Source: Fimbriimonadaceae bacterium
GTDB taxonomy: Bacteria; Armatimonadota; Fimbriimonadia; Fimbriimonadales; Fimbriimonadaceae
Assembly (NCBI GenBank): GCA_020851885.1
Contig: JADZBW010000060.1
Coordinates: 1 to 6,204, forward strand
DNA: 6,204 bases
Direction of reading: 5' to 3'
The notes under the pieces are model-generated. The model saw only the letters and a program-made list of their open reading frames with translations. It ran no database searches and was not told the DNA's origin. Positions within the stretch are counted from its first letter, which is position 1; each line of letters starts with the position of its first letter. Below are positions 6,041-6,204 of this stretch, piece after piece. The position numbers were made by a program, and so were the translations under genes.

Positions 6041-6204
6041 ATGGCGGAACGTCTTTGGGCTCCTTGGCGGATGACCTACATCGAGCAACCGACAACGGGC
6101 ACCGGCGAGTTAGACATTTTTGTCGACCTCCCCGCCCAGGATAACGATCGCGAGAATCTCATCCTGTATCGGGGCAAGACAGCCTTCGTCATGCTGAACG
6201 CCTA
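6041..6204 (+). CDS. HIT-family nucleotide hydrolase/phosphorylase-like protein, N-terminal part
   Basis: The first 54 residues of a histidine triad (HIT) protein, running off the right edge. The RLWAPWRMTYIE opening (residues 4-15) and ENLILYRGKTAFVMLNA (38-54) match the bacterial group of HIT proteins related to Ap4A phosphorylase/hydrolase, which act on dinucleoside polyphosphates or other nucleotide conjugates. The catalytic HxHxH triad would come later and is not visible, so activity cannot be judged. In this group residues near position 25 normally form a zinc-binding CxFC; here they are Asp25-Ile-Phe-Val28, so both cysteines are missing. No Shine-Dalgarno sequence precedes the ATG, but a -10-like box lies 6 bases upstream. 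Confidence 0.88.
   Translation, partial: MAERLWAPWRMTYIEQPTTGTGELDIFVDLPAQDNDRENLILYRGKTAFVMLNA

Noticed and set aside
5726..6088. A 120-codon minus-strand open frame
   Set aside because: It overlaps the signal-peptide gene at 5789 and the start of the HIT gene, both with better evidence, and shows no domain.
1..6204. Mobile elements, CRISPR arrays, tRNA genes or phage genes
   Set aside because: I saw no transposase or integrase motifs, no regularly spaced repeats and no tRNA-like folds on either strand. The gene content looks like stable chromosome.

Overview
The window reads as an ordinary stretch of bacterial chromosome with moderately high GC content. It carries five recognisable protein genes and three small unrecognised ones. 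There are no rRNA or tRNA genes, CRISPR arrays, transposases or long repeats. Several traits point away from Proteobacteria: a long Bacillus-type (B-type) SdhA, a fused RibBA, and gene starts that mostly lack Shine-Dalgarno sequences. Several starts instead have a -10-like box only 6-7 bases upstream. My best guess, at low confidence, is a member of the Armatimonadota (Fimbriimonas-like); nothing here proves it.

Minus strand, positions 1-4920, in transcription order: ribBA (riboflavin precursor synthesis), a class I SAM-dependent methyltransferase resembling the DesVI/TylM1 sugar N-methyltransferases, sdhA/frdA (succinate dehydrogenase or fumarate reductase flavoprotein), and the N-terminal two-fifths or so of an SF2 DEAH helicase cut by the left edge. 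The gaps are 78-81, 145 and 99 bp. The genes could be partly co-transcribed, but sdhA and ribBA each have their own promoter-like box. RibBA supplies riboflavin, the precursor of the FAD bound by SdhA, but nothing in the sequence shows shared regulation.

Plus strand, positions 5041-6204: after a 120-bp divergent intergenic region come a small exported protein, an unknown 98-residue protein, a second small protein with an N-terminal signal or membrane segment, and the start of a HIT-family protein cut by the right edge. All are closely spaced. No intergenic stretch exceeds 150 bp.

The points most worth a second look are the recurring -10-like box 6-7 bases before starts (possible leaderless transcription), the loss of the usual CxxC pair in the HIT protein, atypical residues in the RibB active-site region of RibBA, and the small exported proteins without recognisable family. 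I found no convincing new multi-gene system.
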